DNA of 64,000 nt from SZUA-36 sp963749115 (GCA_963749115.1 CAVVLP010000015.1:62001-126000), one strand, 5' to 3'. Numbered from the stretch's first letter, positions 38,092 through 47,732 are shown. Program-made: numbers and translations. Notes: generated by a model from the sequence alone, not told the origin.

Positions 38092-39064
38092 CTAAGAAAC
38101 CTCTGTTCTACTTCGCTCAGAATAAATCAGAGGTTTCTTAACCAATAAGGCCGCCCTGGTCGGCGCGGGGTGCCCTTCGACCGTGATGGACGGATTATTC
38201 ACATCCAGACACTCACCAAGGGACTCAAAGGTCATCCAGTCGGTACTGCGTTGTTCATCGGTAGTGGTTCTGCTTACGTCAAGTACCTGCACATCATTCA
38301 GACCGGCCTGCTCCAGCCAGTCATGCAGCAACCTCCAGCTTTGGAATGGCATGAACATTACGCATCCGCGCATAACGACCCGCAGGTTTCAGTACCTCCC
38401 GGCCCTCACCTTCCAGAACCAGTGTTTCAAGTACGATCTGACCCCCGGGCCGGGTCAGTTTTTTTAGCTGCTCAAGGTGCTCTACCGGTTTACGCCGATG
38501 ATACAAAACCCCCATCGAAAACACGCTATCAAAGCCGGGTGTATCTATCGGCAGATCTTCGATAGCCAGAGGCAGTACAAAGTTATTCAGTCCGGGACCG
38601 AGCTTTTGCATCGCCAGCCATTGCATGACAAAAACCAGTGTCGGATCAATACCCACCACCAGTTGCGCTCCTGCAGCCAGCATCCGTAAACTGAAATAAC
38701 CATTGCCACAACCAATATCCAGTATTTGTTGTCCGTTGAGATCAAGGTGCGGTTTCAATCGATCCCATTTCCAGTCAGAGCGCCACTCGGTATCTATTCT
38801 GACACCACCCAGTTCCAACGGCCCTTTGCGCCAAGGGTGCAAATTGAGCAGGTTCTGACGCAATAGTGACGGCTCAGCAACCGGTCTGCCTAACGCAGGC
38901 GCTTCCCTGTTCAATTGATTATAACCATCTCCTTCAGGAAGAGCGTCTATGCTTCCCAACCAGTGCGGCAGATCACCATGGATCGAATGTTTCAGACCAT
39001 GCCAACCCAATTTCGCCAGTTCCGGCCAACCCTGGCTTTGTAATTTAAGATAAGGGTTTTTCAC
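38092..39064 (-). CDS. cmoB: tRNA U34 carboxymethyltransferase CmoB (one frameshift)
   Basis: Enzyme that makes 5-carboxymethoxyuridine at the tRNA wobble base using carboxy-SAM. The repaired length of 323 residues is normal. Motifs: HPWRKGPLELGGVRIDTEWRSDWKWDRLKPHL, SAM motif ILDIGCGNGYFSLRML, FSMGVLYHRRKPVEHL, VLEGEGREVLKPAGRYARMRNV and STDWMTFESLGECLD. Start is GTG 39064. The frame breaks near 38345-38350 (HAIP to SWRLLHDWLEQAG); one surplus A explains it. The last dozen codons (LIYSERSRTEVS) lie in the hairpin at 38093-38140. Confidence 0.93.
38093..38140. repeat. Hairpin element at the cmoB 3' end
   Basis: A 13-bp perfect stem (TAAGAAACCTCTG at 38093-38105, complement at 38128-38140) with a 22-nt loop containing ACTTCGCTCAGAATA. 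It lies inside the cmoB 3' end and just upstream of rraA. The loop resembles widespread TTCTGAGCGAAG-type intergenic repeats. It could also act as a terminator or processing signal. Confidence 0.75.
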
Positions 39065-39269
39065 CTGGTAGAGAAACCCCTCAGAATCCGGGTTTTGGCA
39101 AGCAGTCTGTCTTGTTTATCGCGCATGTTCATACCTGTTGTTGCGTTTTTGCCAATGACTTCTGGCGCATTCTGATCAAGGTGGATTCTGATATTCTTTT
39201 TGATCGGAGAAAACAACTAATTATGATGAGTTCCCTGTACCTGCTTCAAGCTTAAAAAGAGGGTCTGAA

Positions 39270-40205
39270 ATGTTTGAAAATGCATTAATCTCGGCTGTTG
39301 TCGTTGTAGTTCTTGCTGTAGTCGTTATCCGCAAGGCGGTCATCATCGTCCGGCAGGGTTACGAGTACACGATAGAACGTTTTGGTAAATACAACACCAC
39401 TTTTCGTCCTGGTTTTCATTTGATGATTCCATTTATTAACCGGGTCGGGCAACGCGTTAACATGATGGAGCGGGTCCTGGATGTGCCGTCACAGGAGGTT
39501 ATCTCCAAGGACAATGCAGTCCTGACCGTGGATGGCGTGGTGTTTTTCCAGGTACTGGATGCCGCCAAGGCCGCCTACGAGGTTTTTCGGCTCGAACACG
39601 CCGTTCTTAACCTGACGGTCACCAATATCCGTACGGTGCTCGGCTCAATGGATCTGGATGACGCACTCTCCAAGCGCGACACCATCAACGCCCAGCTTTT
39701 GAATGTCGTTGATGAAGCCACGACACCGTGGGGTCTTAAAGTTACGCGTATCGAAATCAAGGACATTACACCACCTATGGATCTGGTCAATGCAATGGCC
39801 AGGCAGATGAAAGCGGAGCGTGAAAAGCGCGCCAATATTCTCGAGGCAGAAGGTTTCCGGCAGGCAGCAATTCTGAAAGCTGAGGGTCAAAAGCAGGCCA
39901 TTGTCCTGGATGCTGAAGGTCGCAAGGAAGCTGCTTTCAGGGACGCCGAGGCACGAGAGCGTCTGGCCGAGGCTGAGGCCAGGGCGACCACGATGGTTTC
40001 TGAAGCCATCGCCGCCGGTGACATGCAGGCGATCAATTATTTCGTTGCGCAAAAGTATGTTGACGCGCTGAAAACCTTTGCCAACAGCCCGAACCAGAAG
40101 ACCTTGCTGTTACCAATGGAAACCACCGGTATTCTCGGCAGCCTTGCGGGTATTACTGAAATTGCCAAGTCCGTGATTTCCGATAAACCAGCAGGAGGTT
40201 CCTGA
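39270..40205 (+). CDS. qmcA: SPFH/band-7 family protein (QmcA/stomatin-like)
   Basis: A 311-residue membrane-anchored SPFH protein. It has an N-terminal helix (ALISAVVVVVLAVVVIRKAVIIV), the band-7 core (VRQGYEYTIERFGKYNTTFRPGFHLMIPFINRVGQRVNMMERVLDVPSQEVISKDN), then a long charged coiled coil (REKRANILEAEGFRQAAILKAEGQKQAIVLDAEGRKEAAFRDAEARERLAEAEA). The NfeD gene follows after 2 nt, the usual partner arrangement. It probably organises membrane microdomains. Confidence 0.93.
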   Translation: MFENALISAVVVVVLAVVVIRKAVIIVRQGYEYTIERFGKYNTTFRPGFHLMIPFINRVGQRVNMMERVLDVPSQEVISKDNAVLTVDGVVFFQVLDAAKAAYEVFRLEHAVLNLTVTNIRTVLGSMDLDDALSKRDTINAQLLNVVDEATTPWGLKVTRIEIKDITPPMDLVNAMARQMKAEREKRANILEAEGFRQAAILKAEGQKQAIVLDAEGRKEAAFRDAEARERLAEAEARATTMVSEAIAAGDMQAINYFVAQKYVDALKTFANSPNQKTLLLPMETTGILGSLAGITEIAKSVISDKPAGGS

Positions 40206-40207
40206 GC

Positions 40208-40657
40208 ATGACAGAGTGGCTTGAGCATATTGTTTTCTGGCACTGGTGGATACTCGCAGGTCTTTTATTGATCCTGGAACTCACCGCCCCGGCCTTCTTC
40301 TTTCTTTGGCTGGGTATAGCTGCTGCCGCCGTTGGTCTGATATTGCTGGTTTTCCCTTCCATTGATCTGGAGACCCAGTTGATACTGTTTGCCATAGCCT
40401 CCGTGGTGGCCGTTCTCGCCTGGCGGAAATACCGGGAAACCCGCCCTGCTACAACTGATCAACCCAACCTGAACCGGCGTGGACAACAATATATCGGACG
40501 TACTTTTTCGCTCAGTGCACCGATTACCAACGGTGTCGGCAAGGTAACCGTGGACGATTCCACCTGGAAGGTTAAGGGTCCGGACCTGCCGGCCGGCACG
40601 CATATCAGGGTGACTGGGGTTGACGGTGTGGTTTTCAGGGTTGAAGTCGCTGAATAG
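40208..40657 (+). CDS. NfeD family membrane protein
   Basis: A 149-residue partner of SPFH proteins. Two to three hydrophobic helices (WHWWILAGLLLILELTAPAFFFLWLGIAAAAVGLILLVF and LILFAIASVVAVLAW) precede an OB-fold domain (RRGQQYIGRTFSLSAPITNGVGKVTVDDSTWKVKGPDLPAGTHIRVTGVDGVVFRVE). It starts 2 nt after the qmcA-like stop, so they are co-translated. The NfeD/SPFH pair is common in bacteria, with an unclear role in membrane quality control. Confidence 0.93.
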   Translation: MTEWLEHIVFWHWWILAGLLLILELTAPAFFFLWLGIAAAAVGLILLVFPSIDLETQLILFAIASVVAVLAWRKYRETRPATTDQPNLNRRGQQYIGRTFSLSAPITNGVGKVTVDDSTWKVKGPDLPAGTHIRVTGVDGVVFRVEVAE

Positions 40658-40786
40658 GCCACGACCCATTGTTGTGCCACTTAATGTAAATTCACATCCT
40701 CAAGTTAAGGCCCCTCACCGGATTGCTGGATGAAAGGGAGTTTTGGATTTTGATTCTTCATTACCTGTGTGGGCGCCAAGGTCGGA

Positions 40787-40869
40787 CAGTACCTTACTTC
40801 AGGACACGGCGCAAACCGTCCCTGGGGCCTCGATACTCCTGTCTCGTACGGTCCTGAATTAAGGTACTG
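40787..40869. repeat. Hairpin element B1
   Basis: Arms of 19 nt pair at 18 positions: CAGTACCTTACTTCAGGAC (40787-40805) with 40851-40869. The 45-nt interior (ACACGGCGCAAACCGTCCCTG...) aligns with the reverse complement of the interior of element B3. The right side continues into CACACCCTCGGCTT, as in the other elements. Confidence 0.8.
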
Positions 40870-40954
40870 CACACCCTCGGCTTAGCGGATATGCATAGAG
40901 CGATGGTTTCAGATAGATGAACTACGGTCAGGCTGAAGGTGGGTTGGGGGTATT

Positions 40955-41013
40955 GACTAACAGGACACGCCACAAGTACGTCCTGTAGGCTCATCCTCGA
41001 CGTCTTGTAAGTC
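40955..41013. repeat. Degenerate hairpin element B2
   Basis: GACTAACAGGAC (40955-40966) pairs with 41002-41013 at 10 of 12 positions. The left flank GGGGGTATTGACTAACAGGAC resembles the left arm of element C2 at 58280. The interior has TCCTGTAGGCT, similar to TCCTTGTAGGCT in element C1. It looks like an older, decayed copy. Confidence 0.5.
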
Positions 41014-41078
41014 TTCATATGCTGCGTAAAATTGACACACGTCGCTCCTGCTTATCCATGCGCCCGCGACATACCGTT

Positions 41079-41122
41079 CATGGCCCAGGCCAGCTTCTCG
41101 AGCGGTTCCCGCTCTCACCTTC
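41079..41122 (+). repeat. 44-nt dispersed motif, copy B
   Basis: Matches 18296-18339 at 41 of 44 positions. The internal hairpin is GAGCGG-TTC-CCGCTC (41100-41114). Relative to copy A, one base pair is switched from C-G to G-C on both sides, so pairing is preserved. Confidence 0.85.
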
Positions 41123-41195
41123 TCCCGAACATAACTCCAGCTTCAACCTAACGGCAGTACATTTATCTGAGACCACTACCCTATGCTCACACACA

Positions 41196-41312
41196 AAGCC
41201 GAGGGGGTGTGGTGTCCTGTTTCAGGACCGTGAGCGACAGGACGTCGCGACCGAGTCCCCATGGAGGGGTTTACGACGTGTCCGGAAACAGGATACCACA
41301 CCCCCTTGGCTT
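41196..41312. repeat. Hairpin element B3
   Basis: Arms of 28 nt pair at 26 positions (41196-41223 with 41285-41312; arm AAGCCGAGGGGGTGTGG...). The interior begins AGGACCGTGAGCGACAGG, then GTCGCGACCGAG. These blocks are identical to those in element C2 at 58298-58331, although the arms of the two elements differ. Confidence 0.85.
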
Positions 41313-41473
41313 CCCGACTGAGCATGAACGGTCAGGATGACGAGTCCTGAAGTACGGTACTGTTTGACCTTGGCGCCTACATAGATAATGGATCAAAGTT
41401 CAAAAATACCCGTGCTCCAGCAATCCAGTGAGGGGCTGGGCCAGGCCATGTATTTATTATTTTAAGAGTTGTG

Positions 41474-42205
41474 CTAAACCTGGTTTCGAACCAGTTCAGT
41501 GAATTTGCGCAGTACTGATTTCGCTTCTTTTGTTTCCCTGGTTCTAACCAGAAGTTGTTCCGGATTCAAACCTTCCTGACGTAAAGCATCGGCCCTGTAA
41601 CGTATGTAGTCCATTGTGACCGGGGCTGAAAACTCCGGGTGAAACTGGATACCCCAGGCGTTTTCTGCAAACCGGATTGCAAAATTGTCATCCAATGGAC
41701 TGGTTGCCAGGCGTATTGCATCCGGTGGTAACTCGAGCACAACTTCGGAGTGTGATGTTTGCGCCGGGAATATATTTGGCAGATGACCCAATAAGGGATC
41801 ATTTTCAATATTATCAACAAGTTGAATGTCTACCGTACCAATCTGCCGGCCAGCCGGGTTGGGCCCGGCGCGACCACCCAGTGCGTGGGCCAGTAATTGG
41901 TGGCCATAACAAACACCAAGGACCGGTATGCCTGTTCTTACCGCTTGTTGCAACCAGTGTGCAGTGTGCTCGCTCCAATCCAGCCTGGCGGAAACCATGG
42001 CGGGTGAACCCGTGATCACGATACCGGCCAGGGTTTGGGGTGCGGGTAACGGTTGCTGTTTGAACACGTCTATCTGCAACAGATTTGCAACACCCAGGCC
42101 CTCCGCAAACCAGTCTTCAAAATCCCCGTATCGCGGCTTGATCTGCTCAATCGTACATCCTGTCTTGATCAAAGCAATTTGTTTCAATGCTTTTTGCCCA
42201 TTCAT
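41474..42205 (-). CDS. Class I glutamine amidotransferase (GMP synthase-like)
   Basis: A 243-residue stand-alone glutamine amidotransferase domain. The nucleophile Cys is in VLGVCYGHQLLAHALGG, and the His/Glu pair in WGIQFHPEFSAPVT. No synthetase domain follows, so it is a GuaA-like GATase of unknown acceptor (relatives act on gamma-glutamyl compounds). It is divergent from glyQ, with about 70 nt between the start codons. Confidence 0.87.
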   Translation of the reverse strand: MNGQKALKQIALIKTGCTIEQIKPRYGDFEDWFAEGLGVANLLQIDVFKQQPLPAPQTLAGIVITGSPAMVSARLDWSEHTAHWLQQAVRTGIPVLGVCYGHQLLAHALGGRAGPNPAGRQIGTVDIQLVDNIENDPLLGHLPNIFPAQTSHSEVVLELPPDAIRLATSPLDDNFAIRFAENAWGIQFHPEFSAPVTMDYIRYRADALRQEGLNPEQLLVRTRETKEAKSVLRKFTELVRNQV

Positions 42206-42274
42206 CTTCTGTCCTTGGCCACCGTTGGCTATACTACCGGGTTAACATGTCGGTTATCAGACCACGGGATTTTC

Positions 42275-43168
42275 ATGACTTTTCAGGATTTTATCAACTG
42301 CCTGCAAACCTATTGGGCAGAACAGGGTTGCGTACTGGTACAACCACTCGATATGGAAGTGGGTGCTGGCACCTTTCATCCGGCGACATTCTTGCGTTCT
42401 ATCGGCCCGGAGCCCTGGAATGCCGCCTATGTGCAGCCTTGCAGAAGGCCCACCGATGGTCGCTATGGCGAAAACCCAAACCGCCTGCAGCATTACTACC
42501 AGTACCAGGTAGTGATGAAACCGGCGCCGGAGGATTTCCAGGAGGTGTATCTGGGTTCGTTAAAAGCCATTGGTATTGACCCGGCCGTGCATGATATCCG
42601 CTTTGTCGAGGACAACTGGGAATCCCCTACCCTGGGTGCCTGGGGTCTTGGGTGGGAAGTCTGGCTCAATGGCATGGAAGTAACCCAGTTCACGTATTTT
42701 CAACAGGCCGGTGGTCTGGAATGCAGACCGGTTATGGGTGAGATTACATACGGTCTTGAGCGCCTGGCGATGTATTTACAAAATGTGGACAGCATATTTG
42801 ACCTGGTATGGACCGATGTCGGTGGCAGGAAAGTGACCTACGGCGAAGTTTTTCACCAAAACGAAGTAGAGCAATCCACCTATAACTTTGAGCACGCTGA
42901 AACCGGATCTCTTTTTGCCTGGTTTGATACCTGCGAGTCCGAAGCCGACAAACTGGTAGAGCTTGATTTACCGTTGCCTGCATACGAACAGGTGCTTAAA
43001 GCCTCACACACCTTTAATTTGCTGGACGCTCGTCGGGCAATTTCAGTAACCGAGCGACAACGCTTTATTCTGAGAGTCAGAAATCTGTCCCGTAAGGTTG
43101 CGGAAGCCTATTTTGCCCGAAGGGAAAGCCTGGGGTTTCCCGGACTGAAGGAGAGCACAGGTGAATAA
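42275..43168 (+). CDS. glyQ: Glycyl-tRNA synthetase alpha subunit
   Basis: A 297-residue catalytic subunit of the alpha2-beta2 enzyme that charges tRNA-Gly. ATG 42275 gives MTFQDFINCLQTYWAEQGC, the normal N-terminus; the frame is open upstream but that part overlaps the divergent gene and is not conserved-looking. Motifs: QPLDMEVGAGTFHPATFLR, YVQPCRRPTDGRYGENPNRLQHYYQYQV, and GWEVWLNGMEVTQFTYFQQAGG. Its end overlaps glyS by 8 nt. Confidence 0.97.
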   Translation: MTFQDFINCLQTYWAEQGCVLVQPLDMEVGAGTFHPATFLRSIGPEPWNAAYVQPCRRPTDGRYGENPNRLQHYYQYQVVMKPAPEDFQEVYLGSLKAIGIDPAVHDIRFVEDNWESPTLGAWGLGWEVWLNGMEVTQFTYFQQAGGLECRPVMGEITYGLERLAMYLQNVDSIFDLVWTDVGGRKVTYGEVFHQNEVEQSTYNFEHAETGSLFAWFDTCESEADKLVELDLPLPAYEQVLKASHTFNLLDARRAISVTERQRFILRVRNLSRKVAEAYFARRESLGFPGLKESTGE

Positions 43169-45279
43169 GCCAGATAACACGGGTATTGTAGCCAATCCAC
43201 CCGGTTCCGCTGACCTGTTGATTGAGTTGGGTTGCGAAGAATTACCGCCAAAATCCCTTTCAATCCTGGGTCAGACACTGTTTGACGAATTCTTAAATCA
43301 ACTTAATAAAGCCGGCCTGACGTTCAATGCTGCCGATAGCCGGGCTTACTACACACCGAGACGGCTGGCCTTGCTCATATCAGGTGTTGCAGCGCGCCAA
43401 CCCGATCAGGTAATGGATCGTAAGGGTCCGGCGCTGGTCGCCGCATTTGATTCTGAAAATAAGCCCACACCTGCCGCCAACGGGTTTGCACGGTCTGTTG
43501 GCAAGACGGTTGACGAGCTCGACACACTTAAAACCGATGCGGGTGAATGGTTATATTGCCGTGTAGAAAAACCCGGCCAATTACTTGAAGATTTGTTCCT
43601 GCCTATGCTGGAAACAGCACTTGCGGCCTTACCCGTTGCGAAACCCATGCGTTGGGCATCCAATGAGTTCAGTTTCATCCGGCCGGTACACTGGCTCGTT
43701 GCAATGCATGGCTCGAAAGTTCTCAAAAGCAATCTGTTTGGTCTCAATTCCGGTAATACCACACGCGGACATCGTATACACAGTCCCGGTCCACATGAAA
43801 TCCCGACCGCCAGTGATTATGAGCAGGTGCTCGAGTCCGCGTGTGTGGTCGCTGATCAGGAAAAGCGGCGGGATATGATTGAAAAACAGGTGATCAGCCT
43901 GGGTGAAAAAGCCGGTGGCAAAGCTGTAATTGATGAGAATTTGCTCGCAGAGGTCACCAATCTCGTTGAGTGGCCACGGTCCATTTGCGGAAGTTTTGAT
44001 ACGGAGTTTCTCTCTGTTCCCGCGGAAGCCCTGATAGCCAGCATGCAGGATCATCAAAAGTTTTTCCCGATCGTGAGTAACGACAAAGGTGCGTTGACAA
44101 ACAGGTTTATAGCCGTTGCCAATCTGGATAGCCTGGATTTTGATGCTGTTCGTGAAGGTTTCGAACGTGTTATCCGACCACGGCTTTCCGATGCACGTTT
44201 CTTTTGGGATCAGGACAATAAATCTTCGCTTGAAGACTGGATGCAACAACTTGACAGTATTGTATTTCAAAACACGTTAGGCTCTGTTGGAGACAAATCA
44301 AGACGAATCGCTGTTATTTCGAAGAATATAGCGGATAAAACAGGTGTTGACAAAGTAGCAGCACAACGTGCTGCGAGTCTCTGCAAGTGTGATCTTGTCA
44401 GTCAGATGGTGGGTGAGTTTCCGGAGCTCCAGGGTATTATGGGGCGTTATTATGCCCTGCAAAGCGGCGAGAAAAATGAGGTCGCCCTGGCCATTGGGGA
44501 TCACTATCTTCCTGCTTTTTCCGGGGACCGTTTAGCCACCGGGGCAGTTGGAAAAGTTGTAGCCCTGGCCGATCGGTTGGATACATTGACCGGTATTTTC
44601 GCCACCGGAAACAAGCCTTCCGGAAATAAGGACCCATTTGCGCTACGCCGGGCCGCGCTGGGTGTGGTTCGTATCCTGCTGGATGGTGAGCTGAATATTG
44701 AGCTTGATAAAGGTCTCGCTATTGCCGCGTCTACCCTGCAGGAGCAATTGCCTGTAACCCCACAAGTTCTGCTGGAGTTGCGCCAATTTATTTTGGAGAG
44801 ATTGAAACACCATCTACGCGAAAAGGGCTACGAAACCAGTCTCGTCAATGCCGCGCTCGATGCACCACTTGGCACTTTGCCTGATCTTGTGTTACGGCTT
44901 GATGCCCTGCGTGAGTTCATGCAGCATGATGTTGCTTCAGACCTGGCAGCAGCCAACAAGAGAATTGGCAATATATTACGCAAGGCAGGGACTCTGGAAA
45001 ACACCACGATAAACGAAGATATACTAGTTATTGAAGAAGAAATAAGCTCTTTTCAAAGAAATTAGAAGAATTTCAAACGACCTGGAATTGCTTTATAAGA
45101 AGGCAGATTACACCGCGGCCCTGACGCTTCTCGCCGGTTTATTTGACGCTGTAGAAGCCTTTTTTGACAAGGTCATGGTAATGGATGATGACCCGCAAGT
45201 GCGTAACAACAGGCTTAATCTACTGGCTGAACTAAAAGGTTTATTTGACCGAATTGCAAACCTCGCCTTACTGGGTTGA
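43161..45279 (+). CDS. glyS: Glycyl-tRNA synthetase beta subunit (one frameshift)
   Basis: About 705 residues after repair, the tRNA-binding subunit. GTG 43161 has AGGAGA 6 nt upstream. Visible: DLLIELGCEELPPKSL, RRLALLISGVA, KPMRWASNEFSFIRPVHWLVAM, SMQDHQKFFPIV, FWDQDNK and KDPFALRRAALGVVRILL. The frame breaks near 45043-45050 after LVIEEEI. The C-terminal anticodon-binding part continues one base over (DLELLYKKADYTAALTLLAGLFDAVEAFFDKVMVM) to 45279. One surplus base explains it. Confidence 0.94.
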
Positions 45280-45302
45280 ATACAGGAAAACCCGGAAACT
45301 GC

Positions 45303-45326
45303 TGACCCGGAGCAGTATCCGGGTCA
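45303..45326. terminator. Hairpin between convergent glyS and gyrB
   Basis: TGACCCGGA (45303-45311) pairs perfectly with TCCGGGTCA (45318-45326) across a 6-nt loop. It sits between the two convergent stop codons. There is no long T run, so termination efficiency is uncertain. Confidence 0.5.
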
Positions 45327-45329
45327 TTA

Positions 45330-47732
45330 TCAGATATCCAGGTTGGTTACGTATAGGGCATTCTTCTCAATAAAATCCCGTCTCGGTTCAACTTCATCAC
45401 CCATCAGGGTGGTGAAAATTTCATCCGCTGCAATAACGTCTTCAATTGTAACTTTAAGCAGACGACGCGATTCCGGATTAACCGTGGTGTCCCAAAGTTG
45501 TTCCGGGTTCATTTCACCAAGACCTTTAAACCTTTGGAAGGTACGGCCCTTACGGCTTTCATTCATTAGCCAGTCATGTGCCTCGGCAAAACTACCTATG
45601 CCCTGTTCCGATGCACCACGACGTACTACGGCCCCCGGTTGAACCAGATCATCCAGGGTATTGGCCAGTTTGCTGGTCAGCCTGTATTCCGGTGATCGGA
45701 AAAAGTCCCTGGTCAATGTTGTATTTTCCACAACGCCATACGTGGTTTTACTTAACTGCAGCTCAAGACCCTGTTCGTTGTCTTGTGCAAGCAATCCATA
45801 ACTCACGCTCGGTGGTGTATTTTTATTCATCATTTCAACAATCGAGTCACACCACTGCTGCGCTTCTTCAAGACTCCAATCGAATGAAAATCCTTTAATA
45901 TTAATAAGTTGGTCTAAAAATAGCGGATCAAAACGAATCGCTAAACGGGCACTTGCTCCCTTCACCGCCATATAATCACGCAATAGACCTTCCAGTGCGG
46001 CACCGGTAAGAGGTGGTGCATCCTGATCGTAAACCAGCGATGCATTATCCATCGCTCGCGCCAGCATATACTCGTTCATCTCCAAGTCGTCTTTCAGGTA
46101 GTACTCTTGTTTACCCTGCTTTACTTTATAAAGCGGTGGCTGGCCAATATAAATATGACCGCGCTCGATCAGTTCAGGCATTTGCCGATAGAAAAAAGTC
46201 AGTAATAACGTCCTGATATGCGATCCATCGACATCCGCATCGGTCATGATAATGATGGTGTGATAACGAAGTTTTTCTATATTGAATTCATCCCTGCCGA
46301 TGCCACAGCCGAGAGCCGTAATCAATGTACCAACTTCTGCAGAGGATAGCATTTTATCGAATCTGGCCTTCTCCACATTCAGAATTTTTCCCTTAAGTGG
46401 AAGAATTGCCTGGGTTTTTCTGTTTCTACCCTGTTTTGCAGAGCCACCCGCAGAATCGCCCTCCACGATGAATAACTCTGATAACGCCGGATCCTTTTCC
46501 TGGCAATCTGCCAATTTACCCGGCAAACCTGCTATATCCAACACACCTTTACGTCGCGTCATATCGCGGGCTTTACGGGCCGCCTCACGGGCACGGGCAG
46601 CATCTACCGCTTTCATGGTAATAATCTTGGCTTCTGCGGGATTCTCCAGCAGAAAATCGCGCAAATGCGACGCTACCAATGATTCAACCACCGGTTTGAT
46701 CTCAGATGACACCAATTTGTCTTTTGTCTGTGAGGAAAACTTTGGATCGGGTGCCTTCACTGAAAGAACGGCAACAAGACCCTCACGTGCGTCATCACCC
46801 GTCATCGAAACCTTGTTTTTCTTTGCCAGGCCGGATTCTTCGATATATTGATTCATGGTTCGGGTGAGCGCTGCTCTGAAACCCGCCAAATGGGCGCCAC
46901 CATCACGTTGCGGTATGTTGTTGGTAAAACAAAAAACACTTTCCTGGTAAGCATCAGTCCATTGCAGGGCCACCTCCACCGAAACGTCATTTGACTCACC
47001 CTGAAAATACATAACACTTTGATGTAAAGCGGTTTTTTTACGTCCAAGATGCTCTACAAATGACCGAATACCACCTTCATATTCGAATATATCTTTTTTT
47101 CCAGAGATTTCATCGACCAATTCAACCCTGACACCAGAATTCAGAAAACTAAGCTCTCGTAAACGACTGGCAAGAATGTCGTAATGAAAAACAGTGTCTG
47201 AAAATACGTCTGTACTGGGTAAAAACCTTATTTGTGTACCGGTTTTATTTGTATTTCCGATTTTTTTGAGTGGTTCCACCGGAACACCCATTTTGTAGAC
47301 TTGCTGCCAGACATGTCCGTCTCTTTTAATGGTTAATTCCAATATCTCGGATAGTGCATTAACCACTGATACACCGACACCATGCAGACCGCCGGATACC
47401 TTGTAGGAGTTATCGTCAAATTTACCACCAGCATGAAGTACCGTCATGATGACTTCTGCCGCGGAGCACCCTTCTTCTTTGTGAATATCAACCGGTACAC
47501 CACGTCCGTTATCGGTGACCCTGACGTATCCATCCATCTCAATAGTGACCTTGATCGCGTCACAATGACCTGCCAGGGCTTCGTCTATCGAGTTATCCAC
47601 CACCTCAAATACCATGTGATGTAAACCGGTGCCATCGTCCGTATCGCCGATATACATACCCGGTCTTTTGCGTACTGCGTCAAGGCCCTTTAGAACCTTG
47701 ATACTACTGGAATCATATTCTTGATTGCTCAT
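45330..47732 (-). CDS. gyrB: DNA gyrase subunit B
   Basis: A 800-residue ATPase subunit of DNA gyrase. Start ATG 47732 (MSNQEYDSSSIKVLKGLDAVRKRPGMYIGD) is preferred; the frame is open 40 codons upstream but that leader is not conserved-looking. GHKL motifs include EVVDNSIDEALAGHC, VTDNGRGVPVDIH and LHAGGKFDDNSYKVSGGLHGVG. The TOPRIM part has FIVEGDSAGGSAKQGRNR and MTDADVDGSHIRTLLLTFFYRQ. The C-terminal QRFKGLGEMNPEQLWDTTV is present. It is last in the dnaA-dnaN-recF-gyrB block. Confidence 0.98.
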   Translation of the reverse strand: MSNQEYDSSSIKVLKGLDAVRKRPGMYIGDTDDGTGLHHMVFEVVDNSIDEALAGHCDAIKVTIEMDGYVRVTDNGRGVPVDIHKEEGCSAAEVIMTVLHAGGKFDDNSYKVSGGLHGVGVSVVNALSEILELTIKRDGHVWQQVYKMGVPVEPLKKIGNTNKTGTQIRFLPSTDVFSDTVFHYDILASRLRELSFLNSGVRVELVDEISGKKDIFEYEGGIRSFVEHLGRKKTALHQSVMYFQGESNDVSVEVALQWTDAYQESVFCFTNNIPQRDGGAHLAGFRAALTRTMNQYIEESGLAKKNKVSMTGDDAREGLVAVLSVKAPDPKFSSQTKDKLVSSEIKPVVESLVASHLRDFLLENPAEAKIITMKAVDAARAREAARKARDMTRRKGVLDIAGLPGKLADCQEKDPALSELFIVEGDSAGGSAKQGRNRKTQAILPLKGKILNVEKARFDKMLSSAEVGTLITALGCGIGRDEFNIEKLRYHTIIIMTDADVDGSHIRTLLLTFFYRQMPELIERGHIYIGQPPLYKVKQGKQEYYLKDDLEMNEYMLARAMDNASLVYDQDAPPLTGAALEGLLRDYMAVKGASARLAIRFDPLFLDQLINIKGFSFDWSLEEAQQWCDSIVEMMNKNTPPSVSYGLLAQDNEQGLELQLSKTTYGVVENTTLTRDFFRSPEYRLTSKLANTLDDLVQPGAVVRRGASEQGIGSFAEAHDWLMNESRKGRTFQRFKGLGEMNPEQLWDTTVNPESRRLLKVTIEDVIAADEIFTTLMGDEVEPRRDFIEKNALYVTNLDI

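Larger units (their letters stand above)
40710..41436. repeat. Large imperfect palindrome (727 bp) with nested hairpins
   Basis: The left end (GCCCCTCACCGGATTGCTGG) is mirrored at the right end by a nearly exact complement, and the match continues inward through GCGCCAAGGTC..ACAGTACC.TACTTCAGGAC for about 95 bp. Inner arms (about 40885-40940 against 41135-41190; TCAGATA.ATG.ACT) match again in inverse orientation. Between outer and inner arms each side carries a hairpin element (40787-40869 on the left, 41196-41312 on the right). Such a layout fits a non-autonomous transposable element or nested insertions of hairpin repeats. Confidence 0.8.
40658..41473. other. Non-coding region of 816 nt occupied by a nested palindromic repeat
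   Basis: No credible gene is present. Two divergent open frames that meet at about 41018 are translations of the two arms of one inverted repeat: both contain the same peptide pattern (AVHLSETT.L...KPR), which shows the DNA symmetry rather than a protein. The parts are listed separately. Confidence 0.8.

Noticed and set aside
40794..41321. Two divergent open frames (40794-41018 minus and 41019-41321 plus) that look like paralogous proteins
   Set aside because: Their similarity comes from the inverted-repeat DNA itself. They have no ribosome sites, and they contain hairpin elements.
40658..41473. CRISPR array
   Set aside because: The repeats are inverted, irregularly spaced and variable in length; there are no uniform direct repeats and no cas genes in the window.
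42053..42274. N-terminal extension of glyQ from ATG 42053
   Set aside because: It would overlap the divergent amidotransferase gene by about 150 nt, and the normal GlyQ N-terminus begins at ATG 42275.
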